A stretch of DNA of 64,000 bases. It comes from PNOJ01 sp016706845 (lineage in GTDB: Bacteria > Krumholzibacteriota > Krumholzibacteriia > LZORAL124-64-63). Location: positions 85,945 to 149,944 of the forward strand of contig JADJIV010000008.1 in the NCBI GenBank assembly GCA_016706845.1. Reading direction: 5' to 3'. Below the pieces are notes generated by a model. That model worked only from the letters and a program-made list of their open reading frames with translations. It did not search any database and was not told where the DNA came from. Shown piece by piece: positions 17,989 to 27,512 of the stretch (position 1 is its first letter; each line of letters starts with the position of its first letter). Made by a program: the position numbers and the translations under genes.

Positions 17989-18953
17989 GCCTGCGCAGCA
18001 AGGACCTCATCGGCCTGGAGGAGCTGTCGCGCGAGGAGATCCTGACGATCCTCGAGGCCGCCGAGGCCTTCCGGACGATCTTCGACCGGCCGATCCGCAA
18101 GGTGCCCATCATGCGCGGCCGGACGGTCGTGAACTTCTTCGTCGAGCCCAGCACGCGCACGCGGATCAGCTTCGAGCTGGCCGAGAAGCGCCTGTCCGCC
18201 GACATCGTCAACTTCGACGCCTCGACCTCCTCGCTCAAGAAGGGCGAGACCCTGCGCGACACCGCCGAGAACATCCAGGCGATGAAGATCGACATGATCG
18301 TCGTGCGCCACTCCTCGCCCGGCGCGGCGGCCTACCTGGGCCGCGTGCTGAAGGCCAGCGTGATCAACGCGGGCGACGGCGCGCACGAGCACCCGACCCA
18401 GGGCCTGCTCGACATCATGACCATGCGGCAGCGCCTCGGGAACCTCGAGGGCCGCAAGGTCACGATCATCGGCGACATCGCGCAGTCGCGCGTCGCCCGC
18501 TCGAACATCTACGGGCTGACGAAGCTGGGAGCCGAGGTGACGGTCTGCGGGCCGCCGACCATGGTCCCGGCCGCCATCTCCCGCCTGGGCGTGAAGGTCG
18601 AGCACGACCTGCTGCGCGCGGTGGCCGACGCCGACGTGCTGAACATCCTGCGCATCCAGCTCGAGCGGCAGAGCCAGATGGTGTTCCCCGGCAACCGGGA
18701 GTACCACCTGATGTTCGGCGTCACCGAGGACGTGCTGCGGCACACCAAGCCGTCGTGCTTCGTCATGCACCCCGGCCCCATGAACCGCGACGTGGAGATC
18801 AGCTCCGCGGTCGCCGACGGGCCGCGCCAGGTGATCCTCGAACAGGTGACCAACGGCGTGGCCGTGCGCATGGCCGTGATCTACCTGCTGTCCGGGGGCG
18901 ATCCCCGGCAGCTCGGCGGCGGCGTCCGCGCCGGCGGACGCGGGGAGGACTGA
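17985..18953 (+). CDS. pyrB: Aspartate carbamoyltransferase catalytic subunit
   Basis: This 322-residue enzyme condenses carbamoyl phosphate with aspartate in de novo pyrimidine synthesis. The carbamoyl-phosphate loop EPSTRTRISFE is at ~45, SLKKGETLRDT carries the mobile-loop Lys, and HPTQGLLDIMT and MHPGPMNRDVEI are intact. No regulatory subunit (PyrI) is nearby, consistent with control through PyrR. ATG 17985 overlaps the pyrR stop. Confidence 0.96.
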
Positions 18954-18955
18954 GC

Positions 18956-20266
18956 ATGGATTGGAACTGGAAGCGGATCCCGGCCGAGTACCTGGTCGCG
19001 AACGTGCGCCTGTGCCGCGACGGGAAGCTGTCGGCGCGGCCGGGCTTCCTGCACGTCCAGAAGGGCCGTCTCGTCGCCCTCGGCCTCGGCGCACCGGCGC
19101 GCGAGGACCTGCCCGTGCTCGACGGCGGCGGACTGGTCTGCGCTCCCGGACTCGTGGACGTCCACGTGCACTTCCGCGAGCCCGGCCAGGAGGAGAAGGA
19201 GACCGTCGCCACCGGCTCGCGCGCCGCGGCGGCCGGCGGGTTCACGGCCGTGGTCACGATGCCGAACACCCGCCCGCCGGTGGACGACGCGCCGATGGTG
19301 CGCTACCTCCTGGACCGCGCCGAGGAGACGGGCCTCTGCCGCGTCTTCCCCACCGCGGCGATCAGCAAGGGGCAGGAGGGCGAGACGCTCACGGAGTTCG
19401 GCGACCTGGTCAAGGCCGGCGCCGTCGGCTTCACGGACGACGGCCGGCCGGTCATGCACGGCAAGCTCATGCAGTACGCCCTGCAGTACGCGCGGATGCT
19501 GGGCGTGCCCGTGACCTGCCACGCCGAGGACACGACCCTGGCCGGCAAGGGCGTGATGCACGCCGGCTACTGGTCCACGAAGCTGGGCCTGGCGGGCCTG
19601 CCGCGGCTGGCCGAGGACGCGATGGTGTTCCGCGACGTCGAGCTGGCCCGCACGACCGGCGGCCACCTGCACGTCGCCCACGTCTCGACCAGGGGCACCG
19701 TCGAGATCATCCGCCGGGCGCGGGAGCAGGGGGTGAACGTCACGGCCGAGGTGACGCCCCACCACCTGTCCCTGGACCACTCGTGCTGCCGCGACTTCTC
19801 GCCGCTGTTCAAGATGAGCCCGCCGCTGCGCGAGCAGGAGGACATCGAGGCGGTGACCCAGGGCCTGGTCGACGGTGTGCTGGACTGCATCGCCAGCGAC
19901 CACGCGCCGCACACGGCGATGGAGAAGGAGCTGATGTTCGACCAGGCGCCTTTCGGCGTGGTCGGGCTGGAGACCGCGCTCGCGGTCTGCCATACTCACC
20001 TGGTCCGCACCGGCAAGCTGGACCTGGGCCAGCTCGTGGACCGCATGAGCGCCCGCGCCGCGGCGACCTACGGGCTGCCCTGCGGGAAGCTCGAGGAGGG
20101 CGGGGAGGCCGACTTCCTGCTCTTCGACCCGGAAGAGGAATGGACCGTGCAGCCCGAGCTGCTGAAGTCCAAGAGCAAGAACACCCCGTACGGCGGGCAG
20201 AAGCTGGCCGGGCGCGTGAAGGCGACCTTCCTGCGCGGCCGGCTGACCCACCGCGACGGGGAATGA
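18956..20266 (+). CDS. pyrC: Dihydroorotase (class I)
   Basis: A 436-residue Zn amidohydrolase that cyclises carbamoyl-aspartate to dihydroorotate. Zn ligands: HVHFREPG at ~62, a His in TCHAED, HVAHVST and the catalytic Asp in ASDHAPHTA at ~316. Length fits active Bacillus-type class I dihydroorotase rather than the shorter E. coli class II or an inactive pyrC' partner. It starts two bases after the pyrB stop. Confidence 0.95.
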   Translation: MDWNWKRIPAEYLVANVRLCRDGKLSARPGFLHVQKGRLVALGLGAPAREDLPVLDGGGLVCAPGLVDVHVHFREPGQEEKETVATGSRAAAAGGFTAVVTMPNTRPPVDDAPMVRYLLDRAEETGLCRVFPTAAISKGQEGETLTEFGDLVKAGAVGFTDDGRPVMHGKLMQYALQYARMLGVPVTCHAEDTTLAGKGVMHAGYWSTKLGLAGLPRLAEDAMVFRDVELARTTGGHLHVAHVSTRGTVEIIRRAREQGVNVTAEVTPHHLSLDHSCCRDFSPLFKMSPPLREQEDIEAVTQGLVDGVLDCIASDHAPHTAMEKELMFDQAPFGVVGLETALAVCHTHLVRTGKLDLGQLVDRMSARAAATYGLPCGKLEEGGEADFLLFDPEEEWTVQPELLKSKSKNTPYGGQKLAGRVKATFLRGRLTHRDGE

Positions 20267-20305
20267 CCGCGCGTCGACCGAAGTCCCGACGACCCCTGGG
20301 ATAGG

Positions 20306-21880
20306 ATGTCCGCGATGAAGTACCGTCACCGCCGCCTGGCCGCGGCCGCGCTCGCGACGGCCCTGCTGGCCGCGGGCGCGGGCTGCGCCCGTTTCAACAC
20401 CTTCTACAACGCCCGCAAGGCGTACACGACCGCCGAGCAGGTGCGCGCGGACCGCGTCAAGCAGGGTCTGGACCCGGCCACGCCCACGCCGCAGCAGGCC
20501 CAGGAATACCAGCGGTGCGTCAAGAAGTGCCAGATCATCCTGGACGAGTACCCGGGCCACGCGCTCACCGACGACGCCCTGTTCCTGATGGCCAAGGCGT
20601 ACCACCGGCTCGAGTCGCACCGCATGGCGATCACCCAGCTGAACCTGCTGATCTCGAACTTCCCGGCCACGCCGCACCTGGAGGAGGCCCTGTACCTGCA
20701 GGCCGTGAGCCACCTGCTGGTGGGCGACGTCGCCGGCAGCAACAGCTTCCTCGCCCAGCTCGAGCAGGCGTTCCCCGAGTCGGAGTTCCAGGCCGAGGCG
20801 CTGCGCGTCGGCGGCGAGAACGCCCTGGCGCTGGAGTCCTGGGCCGAAGCCCGCGACCGCTTCCGCGATTACCTCGACCGCCACGCCGGCGGCGGCGAGG
20901 CGGCGTCCGTCGGCAACAAGCTGGCTCTCTGCTACTGGGAGCTGGGGGAATACGAGGAGGCCCGCGGCCGCCTGGAGGCCGTCGTCGCCGCCGGCGGGGA
21001 CAAGGGGCAGCTGTTCGACGCCCGGCTGCTGCAGGCCCGCTGCCTGGCGCGCCTCGGACGCCACGACGAGGCCTCCGACCTCATCGACCAGCTGAAGCAG
21101 GAAGCCGAGCTCTACGGCAAGGACGGCGTGACGGCGCTGGCCCAGGCCGAGGTGATGGTCGCCCGGGGGAATGCGGACGAGGCGGCCCCGCTGCTGGAGG
21201 GCCTGCCCCCGGAGTGGCGCGCCGGCGAGGTGCCGGCGAGGCTGGCCGAGATGCTCGGGGAGATCTACCTGAAGCAGTGGAAGATCGAGGAGGCCCGGCA
21301 GCAGTTCCGCGACGCCCTGCGCAACGCGAACGTGCTGGAGGACGAGCAGCGCTGCCGCCGGCTCGACGCCGAGCTCAACCGCTACCTGGCTGCCGAGCAG
21401 CGCCTCGGCACCGCCGGCGAGGACCAGAAACCCGCCCTGCGTCTGACCATGGCCAACGTCCTGCTGTTCGCGCTGGACCGGCCCCGGCTCGCGCTGGACG
21501 CCTACCTCGAGGTGGTCGCGGCGGCGGAGCAGGACAGCGCCGCCGCCGTGCGCGGCCTCTACGGCGCCGCCCTGGTCTACCGCGACCGTCTCAGCCTGCC
21601 GGATTCCGCGGCGGTGCTCACCGCGCGGCTGCAGGACGAGTATCCGGAGTCGCCCCAGGCCTTCGTCACGCGCGAGGGCGCCGAAGGCGACCTCTACGCC
21701 TACCTGACGGGGCTCGAGGCTCGCCGGCGCGAGCTCGAGCTGGCGGCCGGAGGGCCGGCGCAGGACGGTCCCGGCGCCGTCGAGGCGACCGGTCCGGCGG
21801 GAGAGAGGCCCGGTGCCGCGCCGGTGACGGGTGGACGCCGGTCGCACTGGCGCGACCGCAAGCTTCAGGGGCGCGTTTGA
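20306..21880 (+). CDS. TPR-repeat lipoprotein encoded inside the pyr operon
   Basis: A 524-residue predicted lipoprotein. Lipobox LAAGAGC gives the lipidated Cys near residue 27, followed by ARFNTFYNARKAY. Multiple tetratricopeptide-type helical repeats (BamD/YbgF-like spacing; for example YQRCVKKCQIILDEYPGH and LISNFPATPHLEEALYL) run to ~residue 470. The C-terminus is a disordered, basic tail. The role is likely a scaffold or assembly function in the periplasm or at the outer membrane. It is not a known pyrimidine gene, yet it lies between pyrC and pyrK in the same direction, with 39-nt and 34-nt gaps. The start is ATG 20306; 20315 is an alternative. Confidence 0.82.
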   Translation: MSAMKYRHRRLAAAALATALLAAGAGCARFNTFYNARKAYTTAEQVRADRVKQGLDPATPTPQQAQEYQRCVKKCQIILDEYPGHALTDDALFLMAKAYHRLESHRMAITQLNLLISNFPATPHLEEALYLQAVSHLLVGDVAGSNSFLAQLEQAFPESEFQAEALRVGGENALALESWAEARDRFRDYLDRHAGGGEAASVGNKLALCYWELGEYEEARGRLEAVVAAGGDKGQLFDARLLQARCLARLGRHDEASDLIDQLKQEAELYGKDGVTALAQAEVMVARGNADEAAPLLEGLPPEWRAGEVPARLAEMLGEIYLKQWKIEEARQQFRDALRNANVLEDEQRCRRLDAELNRYLAAEQRLGTAGEDQKPALRLTMANVLLFALDRPRLALDAYLEVVAAAEQDSAAAVRGLYGAALVYRDRLSLPDSAAVLTARLQDEYPESPQAFVTREGAEGDLYAYLTGLEARRRELELAAGGPAQDGPGAVEATGPAGERPGAAPVTGGRRSHWRDRKLQGRV

Positions 21881-21914
21881 CGGGACACCGGGCCGAGACC
21901 TAGGAGAGCCTGAC

Positions 21915-22742
21915 GTGAACATGCCGGCCGTTGCGACCGCACCGCCCGCCCGCCGCCTGCACGGGGCGATCGCCGCGGAGGCTCCCGTCTCATCGTCCAT
22001 GCGACGACTCGAACTCGAACTCGAGGAAGCCGTCGCGTTCCAGCCGGGGCAGTTCTGCATGCTCAACCTCGCGGGCGAAGCCGGCCTGGTCTTCGGCCGG
22101 CCCTTTTCCCTGCTGGCGGCGGCGGGGCGGCGTCTCTCGCTGCTCTACAAGGTCGTCGGCCGCGGCACGGCCCGGCTGCGCGACGCCGGCGTCGGGGCGC
22201 CGGTCACCTGCCTCGCGCCCCTGGGCCGGCCTTTCCCGGCGCCCGGCTCCCGGCCCCACCTGTTGCTGGCCGGCGGGGTGGGGCTGCCGCCCCTGCTCGC
22301 CTGGGCGGAGCGCTGGGGCCGCTCCTGCGACTTGTGCTGCGCCGGCGGACGCGACGGCGAGGATCTGCCCTGGGGGCTGCTGGGACCCTCCTGGCGCGTC
22401 AGCGTGGACCGGCCCGGCGCGCTGCCGGCCGGCCGCCGGGCCTTCGACGGGAACGTCGTGGAATTGGCCCGCTCGCTGCTGCCCGCCTCGGCGCCGGAGC
22501 ACGTGGTGCTGGCCTGCGGCCCGCTGCCCCTGCTGCGCGCGGCCGCGGCGCTGGCCGCCGAACGCGGCTGGGACTGTCTGGTCTCGGTGGAGGAGCGCAT
22601 GGGCTGCGGTTACGGCGTGTGCCGGGGCTGCGTGGTCCCGCGCGCCGGCGACGACGGCTACGCCACGGCCTGCAAGGACGGGCCGGTCTTCGAGGCGCGC
22701 GGGCTGGACTGGACCCGGTTCGGCGAGGGGGACGGGACGTGA
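21915..22742 (+). CDS. pyrK: Dihydroorotate dehydrogenase electron transfer subunit
   Basis: A ~275-residue FAD and [2Fe-2S] subunit that passes electrons from PyrD to NAD+. GRPFSLL is the FAD-binding strand, LLLAGGVGLPPLLAWA the NAD-binding loop, and the Cys cluster MGCGYGVCRGC followed by a distal Cys (TACKDGP) binds the Fe-S centre. GTG 21915, 6 nt after ggagag, is preferred over ATG 21921. The stop overlaps the pyrD start (GTGA). Confidence 0.93.
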   Translation: MNMPAVATAPPARRLHGAIAAEAPVSSSMRRLELELEEAVAFQPGQFCMLNLAGEAGLVFGRPFSLLAAAGRRLSLLYKVVGRGTARLRDAGVGAPVTCLAPLGRPFPAPGSRPHLLLAGGVGLPPLLAWAERWGRSCDLCCAGGRDGEDLPWGLLGPSWRVSVDRPGALPAGRRAFDGNVVELARSLLPASAPEHVVLACGPLPLLRAAAALAAERGWDCLVSVEERMGCGYGVCRGCVVPRAGDDGYATACKDGPVFEARGLDWTRFGEGDGT

Positions 22743-23662
22743 CGGAGCTACCGGGCTGGCTGGCCTTCGACCCCCGCGGACCGCTGCAACTCGGCCCGTG
22801 CGAATTCCCGGGCCGGATCTGGACCGCGTCGGGCTGCTTCGGCTATGGCCTGGACGGCGCCGACCTCGGTGCTCCCGGCCGCGGGTCGCCCTTCGACGGC
22901 GTCGGGGCCGTGGTCACCAAGACGGTCACGCCCGAGGCCCGCCGCGGCAACCCGCCGCCCCGCCTGTGGGAGACCGCGCACGGCGCTTTGAATTCCATCG
23001 GCCTGGAGAACGTGGGCCTCGCGCGCTTCGCGGACGAGGTCATGCCGGCCCTCGAAGCGCGCGGGGTGCCCTACGTCGCCAGCCTCGCGGCCACCCGGCC
23101 CGAGGAGTTCGGGGACCTGGCCCGCCGCCTGGCCGCCGCGGCCGCCGGCGCGGCGCACTGGCACGGCGTCGAGCTGAACCTGAGCTGCCCGAACGTGGCC
23201 GAGGGCGGGGTCGACTTCGGCCGCGATCCCGCGACGGTGGAGCGCTGCGTCGCCGCGGCGCGCGAGCACCTGGCGGGGCGCGCCCTGCTGGCCAAGCTGA
23301 CGCCGAACGTCGGCAGCATCGCGAAGCTCGCCGCCGCGGCGGCGAGCGGCGGCGCCGACGGGGTGACCGCCATCAACACCCTGATCGGCATGGACGTGGA
23401 CCTGCGCACGGGCGCGCCGGTCCTGCCGCGCCGCCGGGGCGGCTACAGCGGCCCTGCCCTGCTGCCGGTGGCCCTGGCGCGGGTCGACGAGATCGTGCAG
23501 GAAACGGGGTTGCCCGTGGTGGGCGTCGGCGGGATCGCGACTCTCGAGGATGCGCTGAAGTTCTTCGCGGTGGGTGCGGTCGCCGTGCAGATCGGCACCG
23601 CGCAGATGAGCGACCCGTTCGCCGCCGCCGACGTCGCGGCGGCCCTGGCGGCCCTGCGCTGA
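22739..23662 (+). CDS. pyrD: Dihydroorotate dehydrogenase, class 1B catalytic subunit
   Basis: A 307-residue FMN enzyme that oxidises dihydroorotate to orotate, partner of PyrK. The catalytic Cys150 is in ELNLSCPN, as in class 1B. TKTVTPEARRGNPPPR, NSIGLEN and the FMN-phosphate loop VGVGGIATLEDAL with VQIGTA are all present. The start is GTG 22739. Last gene of the pyr operon; pyrE and pyrF are not in the window. Confidence 0.95.
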   Translation: MTELPGWLAFDPRGPLQLGPCEFPGRIWTASGCFGYGLDGADLGAPGRGSPFDGVGAVVTKTVTPEARRGNPPPRLWETAHGALNSIGLENVGLARFADEVMPALEARGVPYVASLAATRPEEFGDLARRLAAAAAGAAHWHGVELNLSCPNVAEGGVDFGRDPATVERCVAAAREHLAGRALLAKLTPNVGSIAKLAAAAASGGADGVTAINTLIGMDVDLRTGAPVLPRRRGGYSGPALLPVALARVDEIVQETGLPVVGVGGIATLEDALKFFAVGAVAVQIGTAQMSDPFAAADVAAALAALR

Positions 23663-23718
23663 TCAGGGCCGGTCGACGTCGCCGCGACTGCGGCCGACGC
23701 GGTCAGCAGTCGTCCCGG

Positions 23719-24819
23719 TCAGTAATCGTCGCGCGGTACGACGTAGTCGTCGTCGTAGGGATCTTCCCCGCCGTCCTTGAATTCCCCATCCTCTTCGTCG
23801 AGATCTTCCGGCAGATTCTCCTCGTGGATGCCGTCGGCTTCCGGGGGCGTCGCTTCGCCGTCCTCGATCTCCACCGGAAGGCCCTCGGGAAAGTCGGCCT
23901 CCAGCAGGTCGATCAGCGAGGCCGTGTTGAGCAGGAGCTGCTCGGCCAGCCGCGCGCCGAGCGCCGCCGCTTCGCCGGAGGGACCGCGCAGCACGGCCTG
24001 GTTCATGGAGTGCCCGTGCAGGGAGCCCACGGCGCCGGTGATGATCAGGCTGTCTTCCCCGGCCTGGGCCAGCACGCCGAGGGGGCAGTCCTGGTCCGAG
24101 CAGATGCGTTCGCGGAAGGCCAGCTCGGCCGTCATCTCCGCGCGCGACTGGGGGGAGTCCACGGCCCCGACCATGCCGAGGACCTCGGCGTCGCCGGCCC
24201 GCGCGACGATGGCGATGAGTCCCTGGCCGGCGCCGGGCAGGGTCATCTCCGGGAAGAAGATCTCCGTCACGATGTCCTGGACGCCGAGCCGCTCGGCGAT
24301 GGCCGCCGGCATGACCAGGCAGTCCACGGCCTCGTCCTGGAGGTACGCGTCCAGGGCCTCGACGGCGCCGCCGTAGAGCAGCTTCGGCTTGAGCTGGGGC
24401 CAGAGCTGGTGGATCTGGGCCATCGAACGGCGGGACAGGACGCCGACGCGCGTGCCGTCCTCGAGGTCGTCCGCGATGCTGCCGCCCTTGTGCAGCAGGG
24501 CGTCGAAGGGCGTGTTGCGCTCGGGCACCGCGGCGACGACGAGCCCGCCCGGCAGCGGGCGCACGATGTCCTCCGCGGCGACGTCGAGCAGCTGGAACTC
24601 CCCGGCGAGCAGGCGCGCCAGCAGCATCTCGATCTCCGCCGCCGAGTGGGCGCAGTACAGTTCCGACGCGCTCTGCCGGTTGGTGCGCGGGTCCGAGACG
24701 GTGACCATGTCGAAGATGGCCCGCGGGTGCGCCGCGCGCAGCCTCTCGATGACCAGCAGGGTCTGGGCGCGATTGAGGCGCCCGTCGAGGGTGCCCAGAG
24801 TGTAGGTGCCGCTGCTCAT
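23719..24819 (-). CDS. Divergent porphobilinogen-deaminase (HemC)-like protein with acidic tail
   Basis: A 366-residue protein whose length and order of blocks follow hydroxymethylbilane synthase: N-terminal LGTLDGRLNRAQT, ERNTPFDALL, VGVLSRRSMAQI, VMPAAIAERLG, LPGAGQGLIAI and CPLGVLAQAG near the C-terminal domain. The catalytic Asp position (AAEDIVRPLPGG) seems kept. Several substrate-binding arginines and the RGN motif are missing, and the cofactor Cys aligns only loosely (DQDCPLG). An unusual acidic tail of ~40 residues follows residue ~325. It is probably a paralogue with altered or lost activity. It lies 37 nt downstream of the DegT aminotransferase, with no other haem genes near. Confidence 0.65.
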   Translation of the reverse strand: MSSGTYTLGTLDGRLNRAQTLLVIERLRAAHPRAIFDMVTVSDPRTNRQSASELYCAHSAAEIEMLLARLLAGEFQLLDVAAEDIVRPLPGGLVVAAVPERNTPFDALLHKGGSIADDLEDGTRVGVLSRRSMAQIHQLWPQLKPKLLYGGAVEALDAYLQDEAVDCLVMPAAIAERLGVQDIVTEIFFPEMTLPGAGQGLIAIVARAGDAEVLGMVGAVDSPQSRAEMTAELAFRERICSDQDCPLGVLAQAGEDSLIITGAVGSLHGHSMNQAVLRGPSGEAAALGARLAEQLLLNTASLIDLLEADFPEGLPVEIEDGEATPPEADGIHEENLPEDLDEEDGEFKDGGEDPYDDDYVVPRDDY

Positions 24820-24856
24820 CGCTCGTACGCTCCCGTGATCGCGGTCCCCGCTCGCG

Positions 24857-25984
24857 TCAACTCGTCTGCGCGAGGTGTGACTGCACCAGCGCCCCGATCC
24901 GCCGCGCGTCCCGCTCGGGCAGCGCCTGGTGGATCGGCAGGGCCAGCACTTCCCGCCCCGCTGCGTCGGCGTGCGTCATCTCGCCGTGGACCCGGCAGTA
25001 CTCGGCCAGTTCGTGGCGGTGCAGCGGCGGCGCGTAGTAGATGCCGAAGTCGACGCCGGCCTCCCGCAGTCTCGACTCCAGTTTTGCACGTTCCGGCACG
25101 CGGATCCAGTACTGATGATGGGTGACGCGGATGCCGGAACCCGGAAGGGGCGCCGCGAGACGGTTGGCCCCGGGGATGAGTTCGTCGTAGATGGCCGCGG
25201 CGCGGTCGCGGTCCGCCTGCTCGTCGGCGAAGCGGGCCAGACGGACGCGGATCGCCAGGGCCTGGATCTCGTCGATGCGGCTGTTCCATCCCGCGTGCAG
25301 CCGTTCCCCGATCCGGACCGCCTCGTGGCCGCGCAGGCGGCGCAGCAGGGCGGCGTCGCCTGCGTCGCGGCAGAGCACCAGACCGCCGTCGCCGATGCCG
25401 GGCAGGTTCTTGGTCGGGTAGAAGCTCAGGCACGCCCGCCGGCCGAGGGAGCCGCACGGCCGGCCCCGGTAGTAGGAGCCGAAGGCCTGGCACATGTCCT
25501 CCACGACGTCCAATCCGTGGCGCGCGGCCGTCCGCTCCAGGGGCTCCATCTCGCAGGGCATGCCGAAGATGTGCACCGGCAGCAGCACGCGGGTGCGCGG
25601 GGTCACGGCCGCTTCGGCCAGCGCGGGATCCAGATTCAGCGTGCGCGGGTCGAGGTCCACGAAGACCGGCGTGCCGCCCAGGCGGATGATCGCCTCGATC
25701 GTGGCGACGAAGGTGTAGGGCGTGGTCACGACCTCGACGCCGGGACCGACGCCGGCGATCTGCAGCGCCAGGTACAGGGCCGCCGATCCGGAGGAGACGC
25801 CCACCGCGTCGGCGGCGCCGCAGGCCGCGGCCATCTCGCTCTCGAGGGCGCGCACTTCGCGGCCCAGGATGTACTCGCCGGTCGACAGCAGGCGGTCGAC
25901 CCCGGCCAGGATCTCCTGCTTGCAGGGCAGCATGGGTGTTACCAGGTCGTAGCGGGCGACGCGGCGTCCATCGTTCTCGTGCAT
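24857..25984 (-). CDS. DegT/DnrJ/EryC1/StrS family PLP aminotransferase
   Basis: A ~375-residue sugar aminotransferase family member. It should transaminate a nucleotide-linked keto-sugar in the cytoplasm with PLP held on the Lys of SFYPTKNLPGIGDGG (~residue 182). GSAALYLAL near 67, VVEDMCQAFGS and WNSRIDEIQALA are family hallmarks. ATG 25984 (MHENDGRRVARYD) is preferred over the upstream in-frame ATG because of ggaag and the 19-nt gap after the UDP-glucose dehydrogenase stop. Together the two genes suggest synthesis of an amino-uronic sugar for surface glycan (inference). Confidence 0.9.
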   Translation of the reverse strand: MHENDGRRVARYDLVTPMLPCKQEILAGVDRLLSTGEYILGREVRALESEMAAACGAADAVGVSSGSAALYLALQIAGVGPGVEVVTTPYTFVATIEAIIRLGGTPVFVDLDPRTLNLDPALAEAAVTPRTRVLLPVHIFGMPCEMEPLERTAARHGLDVVEDMCQAFGSYYRGRPCGSLGRRACLSFYPTKNLPGIGDGGLVLCRDAGDAALLRRLRGHEAVRIGERLHAGWNSRIDEIQALAIRVRLARFADEQADRDRAAAIYDELIPGANRLAAPLPGSGIRVTHHQYWIRVPERAKLESRLREAGVDFGIYYAPPLHRHELAEYCRVHGEMTHADAAGREVLALPIHQALPERDARRIGALVQSHLAQTS

Positions 25985-26003
25985 GACTTCCTTCCGCGGC
26001 CGC

Positions 26004-27314
26004 TCAGGCCCGGGGGCGCCCGAAACACCGGTAGGCAAAACCGTGCTCGCCCAGCAGGGAGCTGTTGTAGACGTTGCGGCAGTCCAGGAAACGGCGCGCG
26101 GTCATGGCCGCGCCCAGCCGCGCCAGGTCCAGCTGCCGGTACTCGTTCCACTCGGTGACCAGCAGGACGAGGCCGGCCCCGGTCGCGGCGTCGTACGGGC
26201 CTTCGCAGTAGTGCAGCTCGGGGTGGATCGAGCGGAAGTTGTCCATGGCCACCGGGTCGTGCACCCGCAGCGTGGCGCCCGCCGCCTGCAGGGCCGCGAC
26301 CAGGGGGCGGCTCGGCGCGTCGCGGATGTCGTCGGTGTTCGGCTTGAAGCTCAGGCCGAGCAGGGCCACGACGGCGCCCTTCAGATCGGGCAGCAGCTCG
26401 CGGACCTTCGCCATGGCGATGCCGGGCAGACGGTCGTTCACGCCGATGGCCGCGCGCACGATGCTCATGTCGGTGCCGGCCTGCTCGGCGATGTGGACGA
26501 TGGCGTTGGTGTCCTTGGGCAGGCACGAGCCGCCGAAGCCCAGTCCGGCGTGCAGGAACTTCGGGCCGATGCGCTTGTCCAGGCCCATGGCCTTGGCCAC
26601 CAGCGAGACGTCGGCGCCCACGCGGTCGGCCAGCTGGGAGATCTCGTTGATGTAGGAGATCTTCACCGCCAGGAAGGCGTTGCTGGCGTACTTGATCAGT
26701 TCCGCGGATTCGATGTCGCAGTTCAGGATCGGGGTCTCCAGCAGGTAGAGCGGACGGTAGATCTCGCGCATGACCTTCTCGCCGCGGGCCGACTCGGTGC
26801 CGACCACGACGCGGTCGGGCCGCATGAAGTCCTCGATGCTCGAGCCCTCGCGCAGGAATTCCGGGTTGCTGGCCAGCTCGAAGTCCACCGGCTGCGGCTG
26901 CGCTTCCAGGATGGCCGCCTTGACCTTGCGCGACGTGCCCACCGGGACGGTGCTCTTGGTCACGATGACGCTCGGCCGCGTCATCAGCTGCCCGATCTCG
27001 CGCGCGACGTTCAGCACGTAGGTCAGGTCGGCCTCGCCGCCGTCGGACATGGGCGTCTGCACGGCGATGAAGATGACGTCGGTCTTGCCCATCGCCTCGG
27101 CCAGCGAGGTGGTGAAGAAGAGGCGGCCGCCGGCGACGTTCTTGGCGACGAGGCGGTCGAGGCCGGGCTCGTAGATCGGCATGACGCCGCGGTGCAGGTC
27201 GGCGATGCGCTCGGCGTTGATGTCGACGCACCAGACCTCGTGCCCGAAGTCGGCCAGGCAGGCCCCCGAGACGAGGCCCACGTAACCGGTTCCGATCATG
27301 CAGATGCGACTCAT
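26004..27314 (-). CDS. UDP-glucose/GDP-mannose 6-dehydrogenase family
   Basis: This 436-residue enzyme oxidises a nucleotide hexose to the uronate with two NAD+. The Rossmann motif GTGYVGLVSGACLA is at the N-terminus, TKSTVPVGT and NPEFLREGS in the middle, and the catalytic Cys is in GFGGSCLPKD (~265). LSFKPNTDDIRDAPS marks the C-terminal domain. UDP-glucose is the most likely substrate, though GDP-mannose and UDP-GlcNAc paralogues are close. First gene of a three-gene minus-strand unit with the aminotransferase and the HemC-like gene. Confidence 0.92.
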   Translation of the reverse strand: MSRICMIGTGYVGLVSGACLADFGHEVWCVDINAERIADLHRGVMPIYEPGLDRLVAKNVAGGRLFFTTSLAEAMGKTDVIFIAVQTPMSDGGEADLTYVLNVAREIGQLMTRPSVIVTKSTVPVGTSRKVKAAILEAQPQPVDFELASNPEFLREGSSIEDFMRPDRVVVGTESARGEKVMREIYRPLYLLETPILNCDIESAELIKYASNAFLAVKISYINEISQLADRVGADVSLVAKAMGLDKRIGPKFLHAGLGFGGSCLPKDTNAIVHIAEQAGTDMSIVRAAIGVNDRLPGIAMAKVRELLPDLKGAVVALLGLSFKPNTDDIRDAPSRPLVAALQAAGATLRVHDPVAMDNFRSIHPELHYCEGPYDAATGAGLVLLVTEWNEYRQLDLARLGAAMTARRFLDCRNVYNSSLLGEHGFAYRCFGRPRA

Positions 27315-27512
27315 GTCCTCTCCTTCGTCAACTGCGGCGGGTCGCGCCTAGCGGTTCCCGGTTCGTGCCGGCGGCCGGCCGGTGCCGGCGCTCGCGGGCG
27401 GTCCGGACCGCCGCGGATTCGGCCGCCAAGTTCCAATGCCCGGTTCGAGATGTCCAGAGCGATTTGCGGGTCGGTCCCGGCGTCGTCGGCCGCGCCGCCG
27501 TCCGTCCCGGGC

